Part shown: piece by piece, positions 5,419-6,446 of the stretch
Numbering within the stretch: the first letter of the stretch is position 1
Layout of the letters: the number at the start of each line of letters is the position of its first letter
Source: an uncultured Eubacteriales bacterium
GTDB taxonomy: Bacteria > Bacillota > Clostridia > Oscillospirales > Oscillospiraceae
Length of the DNA: 6,446 bases
Assembly: GCA_902461475.1 (NCBI GenBank)
Contig: CABPXX010000081.1
Coordinates: 1 to 6,446 of the forward strand
Direction: 5' to 3'
Translations under genes and position numbers: made by a program
Notes under the pieces: generated by a model
Seen by the model: the letters and a program-made list of their open reading frames with translations, nothing else
Database searches by the model: none
Told to the model about the DNA's origin: nothing

Positions 5419-5952
5419 TTACTTGTCAGTGAGGATGGTGACGGAGGTGATAACGGGCTGCTCCGAGGCGGGAATGGTGCCGTTGTTGTCGGTGGGCTGG
5501 GCGTCCTTACAGATGGCGTCCACCACGTCCATACCCTCGGTGACGGTACCGAAAGCAGCATAGTCGGGGTCCAGGAAGGTGGAGTCCTCATGGACGATGA
5601 AGAACTGGGAGGAGGCGGAGTTGGGGTCGCTGGAGCGGGCCATGGAGATGGTGCCCCGCTTATGGGACAGGGGGTTGTCCCAGCCGTTGGAGGAGAACTC
5701 GCCCACGATCTCATGCTCGGAGCCGCCGGTGCCGTTGCCCTCGGGATCGCCGCCCTGGATCATAAAGCCGTCCATGATGCGGTGGAAGGTCAGGCCGTTA
5801 TAGAAGCCGCTGTTGGCCAGCTCCACGAAGTTGGCGCAGGTGATGGGGGCGGCGGACTGGTCCAGCTCCACGGTGATGGTGCCGTAGTCCTTGACGTCGA
5901 TGCGGGCGGTGTAGGTCACGTCCTCTTCCAGAGCGGGGGGCGTGTAGGTGTC
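5419..5952 (-). repeat. Duplicated cyclophilin-coding segment, copy 2
   Basis: This is the counterpart of 3330-3863, in the same orientation and of identical length (534 bp), ending at the stop codon in both. The two copies flank tadA and face the same way, so recombination between them would delete or duplicate tadA and the sigma-like module. Confidence 0.85.
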
Positions 5953-6171
5953 GGCGCTGGTGGTGGCGGTGGGATTGGCAGAGTTCTGGGCACCAGAGGT
6001 GGTGGAGGGCTTCTGGGTCAGCACCACAGCGGCGATGATGAGAATGGCCACCACCACAATGGCGCCGATACCCCACACCAGGGGACTCATGTTTTGTTCA
6101 GACTGGGTGGATTTGGCCTTGGGCTGGGGGGCGGAGTGGGGATTGGATTTCTTGTTCTTTTTCTTAGACAT
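5419..6171 (-). CDS. Membrane-anchored cyclophilin-type peptidyl-prolyl cis-trans isomerase
   Basis: 250 aa. It has a short Lys-rich cytoplasmic tail (residues 1-20, with Lys-Lys-Lys-Asn-Lys-Lys at the start), one membrane helix (about 29-51), a Ser/Thr/Ala/Pro-rich spacer (54-77) and an external cyclophilin domain (86-248) that should catalyse proline isomerisation in secreted proteins during folding. Active-site residues are visible: Arg131, Phe136, Met137, Gln139, Phe191. Phe199 occupies the Trp121 position of human CypA (common in bacteria), and Tyr204 that of His126. An AGAAAGGA (6181-6188) lies nine bases before the ATG. The C-terminal 177 residues are about 79% identical, gap-free, to those of the 450-aa protein at 3330-4682. 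It follows the tail-anchored gene by 30 bases and precedes tadA by one base, suggesting one transcript from beyond the window. Confidence 0.93.
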   Translation of the reverse strand: MSKKKNKKSNPHSAPQPKAKSTQSEQNMSPLVWGIGAIVVVAILIIAAVVLTQKPSTTSGAQNSANPTATTSADTYTPPALEEDVTYTARIDVKDYGTITVELDQSAAPITCANFVELANSGFYNGLTFHRIMDGFMIQGGDPEGNGTGGSEHEIVGEFSSNGWDNPLSHKRGTISMARSSDPNSASSQFFIVHEDSTFLDPDYAAFGTVTEGMDVVDAICKDAQPTDNNGTIPASEQPVITSVTILTDK

Positions 6172-6201
6172 GGCGGAAATTCCTTTCTAACATAATGTCG
6201 G

Positions 6202-6446
6202 TTACCAGTGGAGAATACCAATTTTCCAGAGGAAGACGATCACCACGATGATGATAAGCACCACGAGCTTCATGATCTCTCTGCGCTGGTGTTGTTGGGC
6301 GGGTCCCGTGAGGTCCCGGGTGTGCTGCTGGATGTGGTCCAGGACGGCGGGGGGCACGGTGGTCTGGGTCTTTTCGGCGTTCAGGGCGTCCACCAGCCAC
6401 TGGTAGCTGCGCTGGGCGTGGGCCAGACGCTGGTCCAGCTGGTGCC
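6202..6446 (-). CDS. Putative tail-anchored membrane protein, C-terminal part, cut by the window edge
   Basis: I do not recognise this protein. The frame is open to the window edge, so the start is missing; a GTG at 6393 sits inside a continuous frame and is probably internal. The 80 visible residues comprise a Gln/His/Ala-rich, probably helical cytoplasmic stretch, a polar linker (Asp-Leu-Thr-Gly-Pro-Ala-Gln-Gln), a basic patch Arg-Arg-Glu-Ile-Met-Lys, and a strongly hydrophobic segment of Val, Ile and Leu (residues 59-73) that ends the protein within a few residues, in Lys-Ile-Gly-Ile-Leu-His-Trp. A single C-terminal helix after a cytoplasmic domain fits a tail-anchored protein. It ends 30 bases before the cyclophilin gene and is probably cotranscribed with it. 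The competing frame at 6164-6400 has Arg/Pro/His-rich shadow composition and was discarded. Confidence 0.6.
   Translation of the reverse strand, partial: HQLDQRLAHAQRSYQWLVDALNAEKTQTTVPPAVLDHIQQHTRDLTGPAQQHQRREIMKLVVLIIIVVIVFLWKIGILHW

Noticed and set aside
5134..6195. 353-aa + strand open frame opposite the cyclophilin and tadA genes
   Set aside because: It is an antisense shadow with low-complexity Gly/Val sequence. Its resemblance to the 500-aa shadow only reflects the paralogous cyclophilin genes beneath.

Overview
The window looks like a contig-end fragment from a GC-rich Clostridia bacterium, most likely a gut Oscillospiraceae member related to Flavonifractor or Lawsonibacter. This is inferred from the strong GC bias at third codon positions, AGGAGG-type ribosome binding sites, Gram-positive-style lipoprotein and membrane-anchored proteins, and a palindromic intergenic repeat of a type I associate with that group. 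No taxon was confirmed by a search.

Layout. Bases 1-709 (+) hold the 3' part of an ABC transporter permease of the sugar/nucleoside (BMP-associated) type. It is 5' truncated at the window edge and split by a 31-nt imperfect tandem duplication that shifts the frame. A long hairpin follows, then a lipoprotein S41-type peptidase on the + strand (781-2535) with a strong terminator. Bases 2536-2880 hold no gene. They carry a 245-bp MITE-like palindromic element with 28-bp terminal inverted repeats. Everything after that is on the - strand: a MazG-like nucleotide pyrophosphohydrolase with its own promoter (2881-3207); a 450-aa protein joining a degenerate ECF-sigma-like half to a transmembrane helix and an external cyclophilin domain (3330-4682); and an operon-like set of a tail-anchored protein (6202 to the window edge), a 250-aa membrane-anchored cyclophilin (5419-6171) and tadA (4971-5417).

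How the genes relate. The two cyclophilin proteins are close paralogues: about 79% identical over 177 gap-free residues, in equal 534-bp segments. They differ in what lies on the cytoplasmic side: a short lysine-rich tail in one, a sigma-factor-like module in the other. The operon copy overlaps functionally with tadA, whose start lies one base after its stop codon with no visible Shine-Dalgarno sequence, so tadA is probably translationally coupled. The sigma-like/membrane/cyclophilin fusion is the most unusual item. Its order (region 2-like, region 4-like, basic linker, membrane helix, external domain) resembles an ECF sigma factor merged with a membrane anti-sigma scaffold. A signalling role is inference only.
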